A stretch of 64,000 nucleotides of DNA from Ectothiorhodosinus mongolicus. Lineage in GTDB: Bacteria; Pseudomonadota; Gammaproteobacteria; Ectothiorhodospirales; Ectothiorhodospiraceae. The translations under genes and the position numbers were made by a program. The DNA lies in the NCBI RefSeq assembly GCF_022406875.1, contig NZ_CP023018.1:717575-781574 (forward strand). Reading direction: 5' to 3'. Shown in pieces: positions 16,755-23,609 of this stretch. Numbering within the stretch: position 1 is the first letter of the stretch; every line of letters starts with the position of its first letter. The notes beneath the pieces were generated by a model. It did not search any database. It was not told where the DNA came from and was given only the letters and a program-made list of their open reading frames with translations.

Positions 16755-16785
16755 TGTAGCTACATTGTAGCCCAAAAAAGCTACA
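16755..16785. promoter_or_regulatory. Candidate operator of the RelB/YafQ module
   Basis: A perfect 10-bp palindrome TGTAGCTACA (16755-16764) is followed by a second dyad, TGTAGC (16766-16771) and GCTACA (16780-16785). It lies 24-54 bp upstream of the antitoxin ATG, where RelB-type proteins bind. Binding is inferred. Confidence 0.55.
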
Positions 16786-16790
16786 CAACA

Positions 16791-16812
16791 AAATTGGGGA
16801 CAGATTTATTTA
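16791..16812 (+). repeat. Dispersed repeat copy
   Basis: AAAATTGGGGACAG followed by ATTTATTTAA. With the inverse copy at 17058-17079 it brackets the HI1420-like antitoxin remnant. Confidence 0.85.
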
Positions 16813-16833
16813 ATGCGTGCCGATGTTTGTCGA

Positions 16834-17076
16834 TCAGGCTACCCGGCGGTCTGGCTCGACAGAAAGCCGCATGCCAACTGTTTTTAATACTGCCAACAAG
16901 GTTTTGAGTGTTGGGTTGCCCTTGGGTGATAGCGCGCGATACAGGGACTCTCGGCTGATTCCGGCATCGGCCGCAACCGCAGCCATACCGCCATAAGCCT
17001 CGGCTACGGTGCGCAACGCCAATAGGCCTGCAGCACGGTCTTCAGGATCCTCTGCGGAAAATAAATCTGTCCCCAT
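16834..17076 (-). CDS. HI1420-like addiction-module antidote, N-terminus replaced by repeat sequence
   Basis: This is an 80-residue protein. From about residue 12 it matches HTH antidotes of the HI1420/HigA-like type (AEAYGGMAAVAADAGISRESLYRALSPKGNPTLKTLL). Relatives are about 20-30 residues longer at the N-terminus. Here the first residues, MGTDLFSA, are a translation of the dispersed repeat at 17058-17079, so an insertion has removed the native start and supplied a new one. No partner RelE-type toxin is adjacent. It could be a functional shortened repressor or a decaying remnant. Confidence 0.7.
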   Translation of the reverse strand: MGTDLFSAEDPEDRAAGLLALRTVAEAYGGMAAVAADAGISRESLYRALSPKGNPTLKTLLAVLKTVGMRLSVEPDRRVA

Positions 17077-17079
17077 TTT
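17058..17079 (-). repeat. Dispersed repeat copy inside the antidote gene start
   Basis: AAATAAATCTGTCCCCATTTT, the inverse orientation of the copy at 16791. It encodes the MGTDLF start of the gene at 16834-17076 and ends 4 bp from the stop of the PIN toxin gene. Confidence 0.85.
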
Positions 17080-17083
17080 GGGG

Positions 17084-17503
17084 TTAATTCCAGGGGTTCA
17101 GCATCGCGAGTGCTTCGATACTGTCAAAATCCGCAATATTGCGGGTCGCCAAGGTCAACCTATGCGTTATGGCGATGGCAGCAATCTGGGCATCTTCCAC
17201 CGAGATCGGTTTGCCCATGTGCGTTCTTGCGGCGACAATTTGCCCGTAATAACTCGCGGCTGTCGCATCAAAGGACAGGCACCGGTTCGCAAAATCTTCA
17301 TGAAACAGTGCTTCTGCCTTGGACTGCAGCACTTTTTTTCTGCGCCCTTCGGGCAACAGTGCAATACCTAGCTCAATCTCGGCGCGAGTAATGGCAGATA
17401 TCCAAATTGCGTCGCTGGGGTGTCCGTCTAACCAAGAGACAACGTTCGGATGGGGAACTTGGCGCATGAGCTCGGACAGGACATTAGTATCCAGCAAGAT
17501 CAA
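17084..17503 (-). CDS. FitB/VapC-family PIN-domain toxin
   Basis: This is a 139-residue PIN ribonuclease with the acidic active-site residues in place: Asp5 (LLDTNVLSEL), Glu42 (RAEIELG), Asp104 (SVEDAQIAA) and Asp125 after TRNIADF. The length and the RNIADF motif match FitB. It overlaps its antitoxin gene by 4 bp. The stop codon sits 5 bp from a dispersed repeat. Confidence 0.9.
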   Translation of the reverse strand: MILLDTNVLSELMRQVPHPNVVSWLDGHPSDAIWISAITRAEIELGIALLPEGRRKKVLQSKAEALFHEDFANRCLSFDATAASYYGQIVAARTHMGKPISVEDAQIAAIAITHRLTLATRNIADFDSIEALAMLNPWN

Positions 17504-17748
17504 CTTGGCTCATCCCAATCAATGGGTGGGCGCGGCTGGCTGCGTTCGGGTAGCGGTAAATCACCTGCTACATCACTAAACCGACTCACAATCCGGCTGC
17601 CAAGCCCGTACTCCGATGCAGGTTTCGCTAACTCCTGACGCAGAATGCAGCGTACCTCTTCTTCCATGGAGCGACCATGTTCGGCTGCGCGCAGACGCAA
17701 ATGCATTTTCAGAGTTTCATCAAAATTACGAATGGTCAGCGTTGCCAT
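17500..17748 (-). CDS. FitA/VapB-family antitoxin
   Basis: This is an 82-residue antitoxin from MATLTIRNFDETLKMHLRLRA, the ribbon-helix-helix fold of FitA, with HGRSMEEEVRCILRQ following. The ATG at 17748 is preferred over one at 17769 because it has an AGGTGTTTC spacer region typical for this family start and matches relatives. The palindrome TGCTAGCA at 17780-17787 is a plausible autoregulatory site. It pairs with the PIN toxin. Confidence 0.87.
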   Translation of the reverse strand: MATLTIRNFDETLKMHLRLRAAEHGRSMEEEVRCILRQELAKPASEYGLGSRIVSRFSDVAGDLPLPERSQPRPPIDWDEPS

Positions 17749-17792
17749 GAAACACCTCCGCGCACTCATATGACAGCATTGCTAGCATAGCA

Positions 17793-17911
17793 TAAATTGG
17801 GGACGGATTTATCTAATGCGTTTAATGCGTTTAATGCGGTGCGGTGCGGTGCGGAAAATAAATCTGTCCCCATTTTTAGTGGTGGGGAAAATAAATCTGT
17901 CCCGGTTTTTA
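17793..17911. repeat. Repeat cluster: one direct and two inverse copies around a slipped tandem loop
   Basis: A forward copy (17793-17815) is followed by short tandem units, TTTAATGCG twice (17821-17838) and GTGCG three times (17839-17853). Two inverse copies come next (17855-17878 and 17888-17911). The last ends with the TAA stop of the ATPase gene. The tandem units look like slippage of the AATGCGGTGCGG loop seen at 19162-19172. Confidence 0.85.
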
Positions 17912-19075
17912 GAGAGCCAGTTGTGCGAGATGTGAGCTTGGGTTTCGCGAGAACTGGGGGAAATGCTCGGGGGTAATAATGATGCGGAGTGCTTTTGGCA
18001 CCTGTTGGCAAAAGGCCGCGAGGCCCTTGCTGGATTTCTTTCGGCCCGACTTCACTTCAATAGCATAGAGTTGTTCGTGATCCTCATAGACGAAGTCGAC
18101 CTCGGCATCGCGTTCCCGCCAATAAAATAGTTCACCGGGAAGCTGCGCGAGCTCGGCGCCCACCGCCAGCTCAAATAAGCGCCCCCGTTGTTCGGGATCT
18201 GCATCACTGGATGCTGGACGATTCATGCTGAAAAGTGCAGGACAGGCGGGCAAGAGCTTGGGGCTTGATGCCCGAGTCTTCCACGCTTTGGGAGAATACT
18301 TTTGCAGACTATGCAGTAAAAATGCCTTGGCATAGAGCGATAAGTAGTGCTTCACCAAATCAGTGTTGCCTTGGTCTTGCAGTTGACCGAGCAGTTTGGT
18401 GTAACTGATTTCTTGTGCCGGGTAACGGCATGCGATTTCGAAGGCCTGGCGAAACAATGCGGGCTTGGCAATGCGTTGATTCTGAAGAATATCCTTGCCG
18501 ATGACGGCCTCGACAATCGATTCTTTCATGTAGGCATACCAGCGCTTTCTATCGGGCTCTAGGGCTACTGCACCCGGGTAGCCGCCATAGATCAGGTATC
18601 GCTGAAGGTCGTAGCCAAATGCTGCTTGGAGTTCTGCGTAGGTCCAATGATGGGCCACGATGCGTTCAAACCGACCTGCTAGGCTCTCTGTCAGGCCAGT
18701 ATTAATGTCGAGCGCGCTGGAATCCAGCAGTAATACCTTGAGCGCCCCAGAGTTGCTGTGCGCCTGCTGATCCCAAAGCGCCTTGATGGTTTCCGACCAA
18801 TTGGGGACTTTTTGAATCTCATCAATAACCAGAAGAGTGCCGTCGCCTTTGAGCTTTGCCTCTTGCCATTGTTCGATCAGCCAGCTGCGATCAGCGACCA
18901 GTAGATCATCGGCATTGGCATAGTGCGCGGTGATTTGGGTGTGTTCGATGAGTTGCAGCACACCTGTGGTTTTGCCTACCTGGCGAGGCCCGATAAGAAT
19001 CTGGATCAGCTGCTTTGGTTCTTGAAAGCGCTTGGCGAGTTCAGCAACAAAGGCGCGTTGAAAGGGCTTTTCCAT
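17909..19075 (-). CDS. DUF4143-type AAA ATPase with nuclease-like C-terminus
   Basis: This is a 388-residue protein of the AAA_14/DUF4143 family. Walker A is GPRQVGKT at 29-36 and Walker B is LLVIDEIQKV near 80-89. The C-terminal region carries EVDFVYED...YAIEVKSG, a PD-(D/E)XK-like arrangement. Such ATPases are common in accessory DNA, sometimes beside toxin-antitoxin genes; their biochemical role is poorly known. The final codon leads directly into TAA on the boundary of a dispersed repeat. A strong inverted repeat lies in its promoter region. Confidence 0.85.
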   Translation of the reverse strand: MEKPFQRAFVAELAKRFQEPKQLIQILIGPRQVGKTTGVLQLIEHTQITAHYANADDLLVADRSWLIEQWQEAKLKGDGTLLVIDEIQKVPNWSETIKALWDQQAHSNSGALKVLLLDSSALDINTGLTESLAGRFERIVAHHWTYAELQAAFGYDLQRYLIYGGYPGAVALEPDRKRWYAYMKESIVEAVIGKDILQNQRIAKPALFRQAFEIACRYPAQEISYTKLLGQLQDQGNTDLVKHYLSLYAKAFLLHSLQKYSPKAWKTRASSPKLLPACPALFSMNRPASSDADPEQRGRLFELAVGAELAQLPGELFYWRERDAEVDFVYEDHEQLYAIEVKSGRKKSSKGLAAFCQQVPKALRIIITPEHFPQFSRNPSSHLAQLAL

Positions 19076-19088
19076 AATGTTTTCGCAT

Positions 19089-19132
19089 TTTGCTAGACGC
19101 GACTAGTTATTTTACTAGATCCGTCTAGCAAA
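19089..19132. promoter_or_regulatory. Long inverted repeat upstream of the DUF4143 ATPase
   Basis: Perfect 11-bp arms, TTTGCTAGACG (19089-19099) and CGTCTAGCAAA (19122-19132), with two more CTAG-containing words in the 22-bp loop (GACTAGT, ACTAGAT). It starts 14 bp from the ATG at 19075, so it is an operator or mRNA-leader hairpin. No regulator can be assigned. Confidence 0.6.
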
Positions 19133-19137
19133 TTGCT

Positions 19138-19193
19138 ATAAATGGGGACAGATTTATTTAATGCGGTGCGGAAAATAAATCTGTCCCGGTTTT
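19138..19193. repeat. Inverted repeat pair (REPIN-like) at the 3' end of the fucose synthase gene
   Basis: Forward copy 19138-19161 and inverse copy 19172-19193 can pair over about 15 bp with an AATGCGGTGCGG loop. The inverse copy is translated as [11 protein letters not shown] at the end of the fcl-like gene. Confidence 0.85.
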
Positions 19194-20171
19194 GTAGGTG
19201 TTGGCGAGGCCTTGTTGGAGGCTGACTTGGGGGTGCCAGCCGAGGCTGTTGAGGCGCTGGCTGTCCATGAGCTTGCGCGGGCTACCGTCGGGTTTGCTGG
19301 GGTCGAATTCGATGGCGCCGGTGTAGCCGACCGTGTCTTTGATGAGCTCTGCTAGATCTTTGATGGTGATGTCTTGGCCGCTGCCGACGTTGATGTGGCT
19401 GCACATGGGCTGGGTGTGCTGCGCGTAGGTGTCTTTGTCGAGGTTCATCACGTGCACCGACGCGCGGGCCATGTCATCGACGTAGAGGAATTCGCGCTTG
19501 GGGGTGCCCGTGCCCCAGATCGTGACGCTGGGGGCGTTGCTGATCTTGGCTTCGTGGAATCTTCTGATGAGCGCGGGGATGACGTGGCTGTTTTTCGGGT
19601 GATAGTTGTCGCCGGGGCCGTAGAGGTTGGTGGGCATGACGCTGCGGTAGTCGATGCCGTGTGTGGCGCTGTATTGGCGGTTATAGCTTTCACAGAGCTT
19701 GATGCCGGCGATTTTGGCGATGGCATAGGGCTCGTTGGTGGGCTCCAGGGTGCCGGTGAGCAGGGCGTCTTCGCTCATGGGCTGGCTGGCGTGTTTGGGG
19801 TAGATGCAGCTGGAGCCGAGGAAGAGGAGCTTTTTCGTGCCATGTGTGAAGGCGGCGTGGATGACGTTGGCCTCGATCATCAGATTTTCGTAGATAAACT
19901 GCGCCGGGTAGGTGTTGTTGGCATGGATGCCGCCGACTCTGGCCGCGGCGAGATAGACCTGGTCGGGCTTTTCTTTTTTGAAGAATTCTTGGACAGCGGC
20001 TTGGTTGGTGAGATCGAGCTCGCTGTGGGTGCGTGTGATGAGGTTGAGTGCTTGGCCGGACTGCTTGGCCTGCTCTTCGAGCACCCTGAGGATGGCCGCG
20101 CCCACCATGCCCCTGTGACCAGCGACGTATAAATTGGGGACGGATTTATTTTTTTGCATCCTGCGGGTCAT
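19158..20171 (-). CDS. fcl: GDP-L-fucose synthase, both ends rebuilt from repeat DNA
   Basis: This is a 337-residue extended SDR that epimerises and reduces GDP-4-keto-6-deoxymannose to GDP-L-fucose. It has [10 protein letters not shown] at about 15-24, [10 protein letters not shown] and the active-site NEPYAIAK. Its last residues, [11 protein letters not shown], are repeat-derived, and the usual C-terminal helix after LANTY is missing. The N-terminal MQKNKSVPN is also a repeat translation, so the start probably lies at 20159 inside the repeat and within the MarR gene's 3' end. No GDP-mannose dehydratase (gmd) is in the window, so the GDP-sugar substrate must come from elsewhere. Activity is uncertain. 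Confidence 0.82.
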   Translation of the reverse strand: MTRRMQKNKSVPNLYVAGHRGMVGAAILRVLEEQAKQSGQALNLITRTHSELDLTNQAAVQEFFKKEKPDQVYLAAARVGGIHANNTYPAQFIYENLMIEANVIHAAFTHGTKKLLFLGSSCIYPKHASQPMSEDALLTGTLEPTNEPYAIAKIAGIKLCESYNRQYSATHGIDYRSVMPTNLYGPGDNYHPKNSHVIPALIRRFHEAKISNAPSVTIWGTGTPKREFLYVDDMARASVHVMNLDKDTYAQHTQPMCSHINVGSGQDITIKDLAELIKDTVGYTGAIEFDPSKPDGSPRKLMDSQRLNSLGWHPQVSLQQGLANTYKTGTDLFSAPH

Positions 20172-20205
20172 CTCGTCTGTCGAAAAATAAATCTGTCCCG
20201 GTTTC
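20130..20205. repeat. Inverted repeat pair bridging the fcl start and the MarR end
   Basis: Forward copy 20130-20154 and inverse copy 20183-20205. The forward copy encodes KNKSVPN of the fcl-like protein and supplies the MarR stop (TAA in AAATAAAT). The inverse copy encodes ETGTDLFF of the MarR protein. Confidence 0.85.
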
Positions 20206-20523
20206 TTCTAGCGTGGCTTCGAGGTCGCGGATTTCGGTCTCGATGGTTTGGTATTCGGCGCGCTTGCGGGCGAGGAATTCTCGGGTGAGCTGCGCCTTGT
20301 TGGCGATGCCTTGGGGCGTCAGTTGGTACAAGTAGCGATCTTTGCGGCCGCTTTCGAGGAAGTTTTTGGTCTTCACCCAGCCCTTGGCGATTAGGGCCTT
20401 GAGGCAGTAATTAGTCAGGCCCAGGGAGATGCCCATGCGCAAGGCGAGCTCGCGCTGGCTGATTTGCGGCTCGTCTTTGAGCACTTGCAACAGCCTAAAT
20501 TGGATTTCTTCGCGTTGGGTCAT
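20146..20523 (-). CDS. EPS-associated MarR-family transcriptional regulator with repeat-derived tail
   Basis: This is a 125-residue winged-helix regulator. The HTH ([30 protein letters not shown], about residues 20-50) and [15 protein letters not shown] wing match the EPS-associated MarR group found beside exopolysaccharide genes. A helical C-terminus follows. The last ~18 residues, starting at TGTDLFF, are encoded by repeat sequence. It is probably a regulator of a polysaccharide locus, perhaps the adjacent fcl or the operon at 1-15.8 kb. Its own upstream region holds two palindromes. Confidence 0.82.
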   Translation of the reverse strand: MTQREEIQFRLLQVLKDEPQISQRELALRMGISLGLTNYCLKALIAKGWVKTKNFLESGRKDRYLYQLTPQGIANKAQLTREFLARKRAEYQTIETEIRDLEATLEETGTDLFFDRRDDPQDAKK

Positions 20524-20533
20524 GTCATATTAG

Positions 20534-20628
20534 CCCCGGGCTTTGGAGCCGCTCGGTGCTTTGAGGCCTTCGAAGGGCATCCCGGCTTTGGGGCCTTTGG
20601 AGATCCCCCGGGCTTTGGAGCCGCTCGG
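20534..20628. repeat. 23-bp direct repeat upstream of the MarR gene
   Basis: Two identical 23-bp GC-rich copies (CCCCGGG then CTTTGGAGCC and GCTCGG) lie at 20534-20556 and 20606-20628. Degraded related words (GGCTTTGG, CCTTTGGAG) lie between them. It is unrelated to the AT-ended dispersed repeat. Confidence 0.75.
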
Positions 20629-20742
20629 GCTTTTTGAGCAGATCGGCCTTTTGGGGGCGCCGCAGGTGTCGTCAGGCACGCTACCGCCGGAACGTTTAGC
20701 CTTGGCGGCCCGCCCGGAGTCGGATGCGTCTTACCGTGACGC

Positions 20743-20786
20743 TACAGTTCACTGTATGAACTGTAAACCAAATTGTAGCTGGTTTA
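20743..20786. promoter_or_regulatory. Two tandem palindromes upstream of the MarR gene
   Basis: TACAGTTCA (20743-20751) pairs with TGAACTGTA (20757-20765) across 5 bp. TAAACCA (20764-20770) pairs with TGGTTTA (20780-20786) across 9 bp. Both are perfect. They lie over 200 bp upstream of the MarR start and just past the transposase 3' end, so they may be operators or transposase-associated hairpins. Confidence 0.5.
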
Positions 20787-20809
20787 CTTCGTCTCAAACA
20801 GGGGTTCGG

Positions 20810-21535
20810 TCAATTTTTTAATAAATCCGTCCCCTTTTTAAATAAATCTGTCCCCATTTTTGGGCGGCCGGGGCGGCGGCTTTCGATGCGCAGGCCGGTG
20901 ATTTGCTCGACTTCGTCGACGAAGCGCTGGTTGCCGGTGAGCTGGCCCCGCTGTAGCGCCCCGCGCATGAGCGCTAGGTCTTTCTCTGGCACGCCTTCCT
21001 CGACGAATCGGGTGTAGAGGACGCGACGTTGGGCTTCGGTGTCCCCGAGGGCGATGTAGGCCGGATCAAGATCGATCCAGCGCTGCGTCTGGCCGAGGCG
21101 CTGGCCGTAACTGGACCATGGGTAGGCGCCCGCGGATGGCACCATGTGGGCGCGCACCGGATTGAGCTCGATGTAGCGCGTGCAAGCGAGCAGATACGAA
21201 TCTGTTTGCACGGGGCTTGACTTGTAGCGGCCTTCCCAGAGCGTGCCAGAGCGCTCCTCGAGGCGATTGCGATAGCGCGTGGCACGGGCGGCCAGGGACT
21301 TCATGAGCCAGCCCATCGCATCGACTTTGTCGCTGGGTCCAAGCAACAAGTGCACGTGATTGGTCATCAGGCAATAGGCGTAGACGCGAACCTCGAGCTC
21401 TTCGCTGAGTTCGCGCAGATTGGTGAGGTATCGCGCGTAGTCGCTCTGTTCGGCGAATACGACTTGGCGGTTGTGGCCGCGTTGCACCACGTGATGTGGC
21501 ATGTTGGGTACTACTACTCGCGCCGTCCTGGGCAT
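20810..21535 (-). CDS. REP-associated tyrosine transposase (RAYT, IS200-like Y1 family)
   Basis: This is a 241-residue HUH nuclease. The HUH pair is His60-Val-His62 in MTNHVHLLL, and the likely nucleophile is Tyr117 in TDSYLLACTRYIELNPVRA. The N-terminus (HHVVQRGHNRQVVF) is typical. RAYTs are usually single-copy and act on dispersed palindromic repeats. Here repeat copies flank the gene on both sides, so it is the prime candidate for spreading the GGGGACAGATTTATTT element. Its own C-terminus (GTDLFKKGTDLLKN) is translated from two of those copies. Confidence 0.9.
   Translation of the reverse strand: MPRTARVVVPNMPHHVVQRGHNRQVVFAEQSDYARYLTNLRELSEELEVRVYAYCLMTNHVHLLLGPSDKVDAMGWLMKSLAARATRYRNRLEERSGTLWEGRYKSSPVQTDSYLLACTRYIELNPVRAHMVPSAGAYPWSSYGQRLGQTQRWIDLDPAYIALGDTEAQRRVLYTRFVEEGVPEKDLALMRGALQRGQLTGNQRFVDEVEQITGLRIESRRPGRPKMGTDLFKKGTDLLKN
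20811..20862 (-). repeat. Two tandem repeat copies at the transposase 3' end
   Basis: Inverse-orientation copies, one with GTCCCCTTTTT and one with TGTCCCCATTTTT. They encode the transposase tail MGTDLFKKGTDLLKN. Confidence 0.85.
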
Positions 21536-21552
21536 GGCAGTCCTCCTTGACT

Positions 21553-21623
21553 GAAAATAAATCTGTCCCGGATTTTTATAGCATCCTTGGGCGGCGATTT
21601 AAATGGGGACAGTCCCTATTTTC
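21553..21623. repeat. Repeat copies upstream of the transposase
   Basis: An inverse copy at 21553-21578 (AAATAAATCTGTCCCG, then GATTTTTA) and a divergent forward copy at 21597-21623 (TAAATGGGGACAG, then TCCCTATTTTCC) lie just upstream of the RAYT gene. The forward copy reaches the stop of the VapC remnant. Confidence 0.75.
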
Positions 21624-21830
21624 CTATTTTCACGGCTACCTCGGTGATACCCGCAAAATCTCGGTCATGGGTGACTAGTGCTGCAGATTGGCTGACGATG
21701 GCAGTCGCTACCTGAACGGCATCGGGCAGCTTGAGACCGAAGCGCGCTCTGACTCTGGCTGCAATCAAGGCGACCTCTGCATTCATCTCTTGCACCTGCC
21801 AATTGTCACCGGCGACGCCAGGTCGATCAT
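21616..21830 (-). pseudogene. VapC PIN toxin remnant (internal deletion and frameshift)
   Basis: A toxin start (ATG at 21830, MIDLASPVTIG) overlaps the antitoxin stop as ATGA, but the frame stops after 15 codons. The C-terminal part of a PIN domain follows in another frame: NAEVALIAARVRARFGLKLPDAVQVATAI, then LVTHDRDFAGI. About 60 codons with the first active-site Asp and Glu are missing. It is a dead toxin behind an intact antitoxin. Confidence 0.75.
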
Positions 21831-22069
21831 GTCCACTCATCCCGGCAATCCGAGTTGGTGCGCCCCACATCATCACCCCATAGGCCGGCTCCGCTTCCGA
21901 TCAGATCGATGAGGCTGACGCCTCGCTTCTCATGGAGGCGTCTATCTAAAGGCACCAATGCCGCGTAGGGAACACCGCGTTTCTTAATAATGGATGCCTT
22001 GCCCGCATGCGCCCGGTCCAACAACTCTGGTAGACGTCTTCTCGCTTCTTTCGCGTCCAATTCGAGCAT
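21827..22069 (-). CDS. Phd/YefM-family antitoxin
   Basis: This is an 80-residue antitoxin from MLELDAKEARRRLPELLDRAHAG (an ATG at 22081 would add METT). The KKRGVPYAALVPL strand and the GLWGD...RDEWT ending match Phd/PHD-like antitoxins of VapC partners. The toxin that follows is broken, so the gene may act only as an autorepressor. A perfect palindrome lies at 22092-22107 in its promoter region. Confidence 0.8.
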   Translation of the reverse strand: MLELDAKEARRRLPELLDRAHAGKASIIKKRGVPYAALVPLDRRLHEKRGVSLIDLIGSGAGLWGDDVGRTNSDCRDEWT

Positions 22070-22091
22070 GGTTGTCTCCACTTCTGATCTT

Positions 22092-22107
22092 TACAGTACT
22101 TACTGTA
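22092..22107. promoter_or_regulatory. Candidate Phd operator
   Basis: TACAGTA-CT-TACTGTA, a perfect 16-bp palindrome 22 bp upstream of the antitoxin start at 22069. The position fits autoregulation. Binding is inferred. Confidence 0.55.
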
Positions 22108-22222
22108 GAGGAGCCATGTTTGCTTTTAAATGGAGACATCTTAGAGAATTTAATGCGGGCTGGAGCGGTGTATAAACCGCCGAAACAGCTGTTGACGTGA
22201 CCAGAGCAAAATAGTCGATAGC

Positions 22223-22232
22223 ATGATATCAT
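22223..22232. promoter_or_regulatory. Candidate FitA operator
   Basis: Perfect palindrome ATGATATCAT 34 bp upstream of the FitA start at 22267. It is a likely autoregulatory site of the second FitAB pair. Confidence 0.4.
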
Positions 22233-22266
22233 CCTACTGTAAATGGCAATTTATCGGAGGTTTGCG

Positions 22267-22518
22267 ATGGCCCAAGTGATTGTCAGAAATTTGGATAATG
22301 ATCTTAAAGATGCGCTCAAGCGCCGCGCTCAACGCCATGGCTGCAGTATGGAAGAGGAAGTGCGTCAGATTCTGCGCCGCGCTGTGAACGAGGAAACGCC
22401 GCAAACCACAGGCAATCTTGGCTCACGCATAGCCCAGCGGTTTGCTGGTATCGGTCTGGAAGCTTCCTTGCCGGAACTGCATGGGCAAGGGATTGAGCCC
22501 ATGGGTTTTGATCGATGA
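22267..22518 (+). CDS. FitA/VapB-family antitoxin (second pair)
   Basis: This is an 83-residue antitoxin starting MAQVIVRNLDNDLKDALKRRAQRHGCSMEEEV (span), the ribbon-helix-helix fold of FitA. The start is set by a strong GGAGG 7 bp upstream of the ATG at 22267; an ATG at 22243 lacks one. The last codons overlap the toxin gene by 4 bp. It resembles the antitoxin at 17500-17748 (HGRSMEEEV against HGCSMEEEV) but is clearly diverged, so the two pairs are not a recent duplication. Confidence 0.9.
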   Translation: MAQVIVRNLDNDLKDALKRRAQRHGCSMEEEVRQILRRAVNEETPQTTGNLGSRIAQRFAGIGLEASLPELHGQGIEPMGFDR

Positions 22519-22931
22519 TTCTTCTTGATACCAATGTACTTTCGGCACTGATGCAGCGCGATCCCGACCCCTCGGTGCTCGCGTGGCTGAATGAGCAGCC
22601 TGCCGAGAGAGTTTGGATTACGAGCATCACGGTTTTTGAAGCGCGATATGGAATTGAAGTACTGGCCGACGGTCAGCGCAAAACCGAATTAGCGCAGCGC
22701 TTCGATGGGTTGCTGCAGCAGGATCTTGAAAACCGCATCGCTGTTTTTGATCCCCGTGCAGCGGCGTATTCAGCACTTTTGGCCGCTGAGCGAAAGTCCC
22801 GCGGTCGACCTGTGGATATCCGCGACACAATGATTGCTGGGATCGCCATCGCGAGGGGCGCCACGCTGGCTACCCGCAATCTAAAGCATTTTGAAGACTT
22901 GCCCACTCCAGTGGTTAGCCCCTGGGCTTGA
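22515..22931 (+). CDS. FitB/VapC-family PIN-domain toxin (second pair)
   Basis: This is a 138-residue PIN ribonuclease. Asp5 (LLDTNVLSAL), Glu42 (FEARYG), Asp104 (DIRDTMIAG) and the TRNLKHFED segment keep the acidic site apart from a Glu in the last position. Length and motif spacing equal the toxin at 17084-17503. It overlaps its antitoxin by ATGA. The cupin gene follows 33 bp downstream and may be read through. Confidence 0.9.
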   Translation: MILLDTNVLSALMQRDPDPSVLAWLNEQPAERVWITSITVFEARYGIEVLADGQRKTELAQRFDGLLQQDLENRIAVFDPRAAAYSALLAAERKSRGRPVDIRDTMIAGIAIARGATLATRNLKHFEDLPTPVVSPWA

Positions 22932-22964
22932 CTAAAAAACATCGAAGAGGGAGTCTCCTTTCTT

Positions 22965-23609
22965 ATGCTGAATATGGATTTAAGTCGGTCGGTGGTGGTG
23001 GAGACGGCGGCAATGCCCTGGAGTGGCAGCCGCGCCGATGGTGTGGTGCGCAAGCCGCTCGAGCGCGAGGACGCCGAATCTGGCCGCGCGACCAGCATCG
23101 TGCAGTTCGAGCCTGGCGCTGCTTTCCCACCGCATACACATACTTTGGGTGAAGAGATCTTGGTGCTGGATGGCGTATTTTCCGATGAGACGGGTGACTA
23201 CCCCGCAGGCACCTATCTGCGCAACCCGCCCGGGTCTCGCCACGCGCCGCATTCCGACGCGGGCTGCACCTTATTCGTGAAACTCGAGCATTTTGCGCCC
23301 GGTGATCTCGAGAGGGTCGTCATCGATACGCGCGCCGCAGAGTTCCAGCCGGGCATTGGCGGTTTGCGCGTGCTGCATCTGCATAGCTTCGAGACGCAGC
23401 ATACGGCGCTGGTGCATTGGCCGGCTGCGGAGCAGTTTCAGCCGCATCAGCATTGGGGCGGCGAGGAGATCTTCGTGTTATCCGGCGAGTTCATCGACGA
23501 ACATGGCCGCTACCCTGCCGGAACGTGGATTCGCAATCCGCACCACAGCCAGCACACCCCTTGGGTCGAGCAGGAAACCCTGATCTACGTGAAGACTGGC
23601 CACCTCTAA
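22965..23609 (+). CDS. Tandem-cupin protein (ChrR-like cupin)
   Basis: This is a 214-residue protein with two cupin domains. The first has PPHTHTLGEEILVLDGVF and GTYLRNPPGSRHAP; the second has QPHQHWGGEEIFVLSGEF and GTWIRNPHHSQHTP. Both keep the His/Glu metal ligands. The pattern is that of the ChrR C-terminal cupin family, but without an anti-sigma N-terminal zinc domain. The function is unknown; a metal-dependent dioxygenase or sensor are both possible. The TAA stop lies on the boundary of a dispersed repeat. Confidence 0.85.
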   Translation: MLNMDLSRSVVVETAAMPWSGSRADGVVRKPLEREDAESGRATSIVQFEPGAAFPPHTHTLGEEILVLDGVFSDETGDYPAGTYLRNPPGSRHAPHSDAGCTLFVKLEHFAPGDLERVVIDTRAAEFQPGIGGLRVLHLHSFETQHTALVHWPAAEQFQPHQHWGGEEIFVLSGEFIDEHGRYPAGTWIRNPHHSQHTPWVEQETLIYVKTGHL

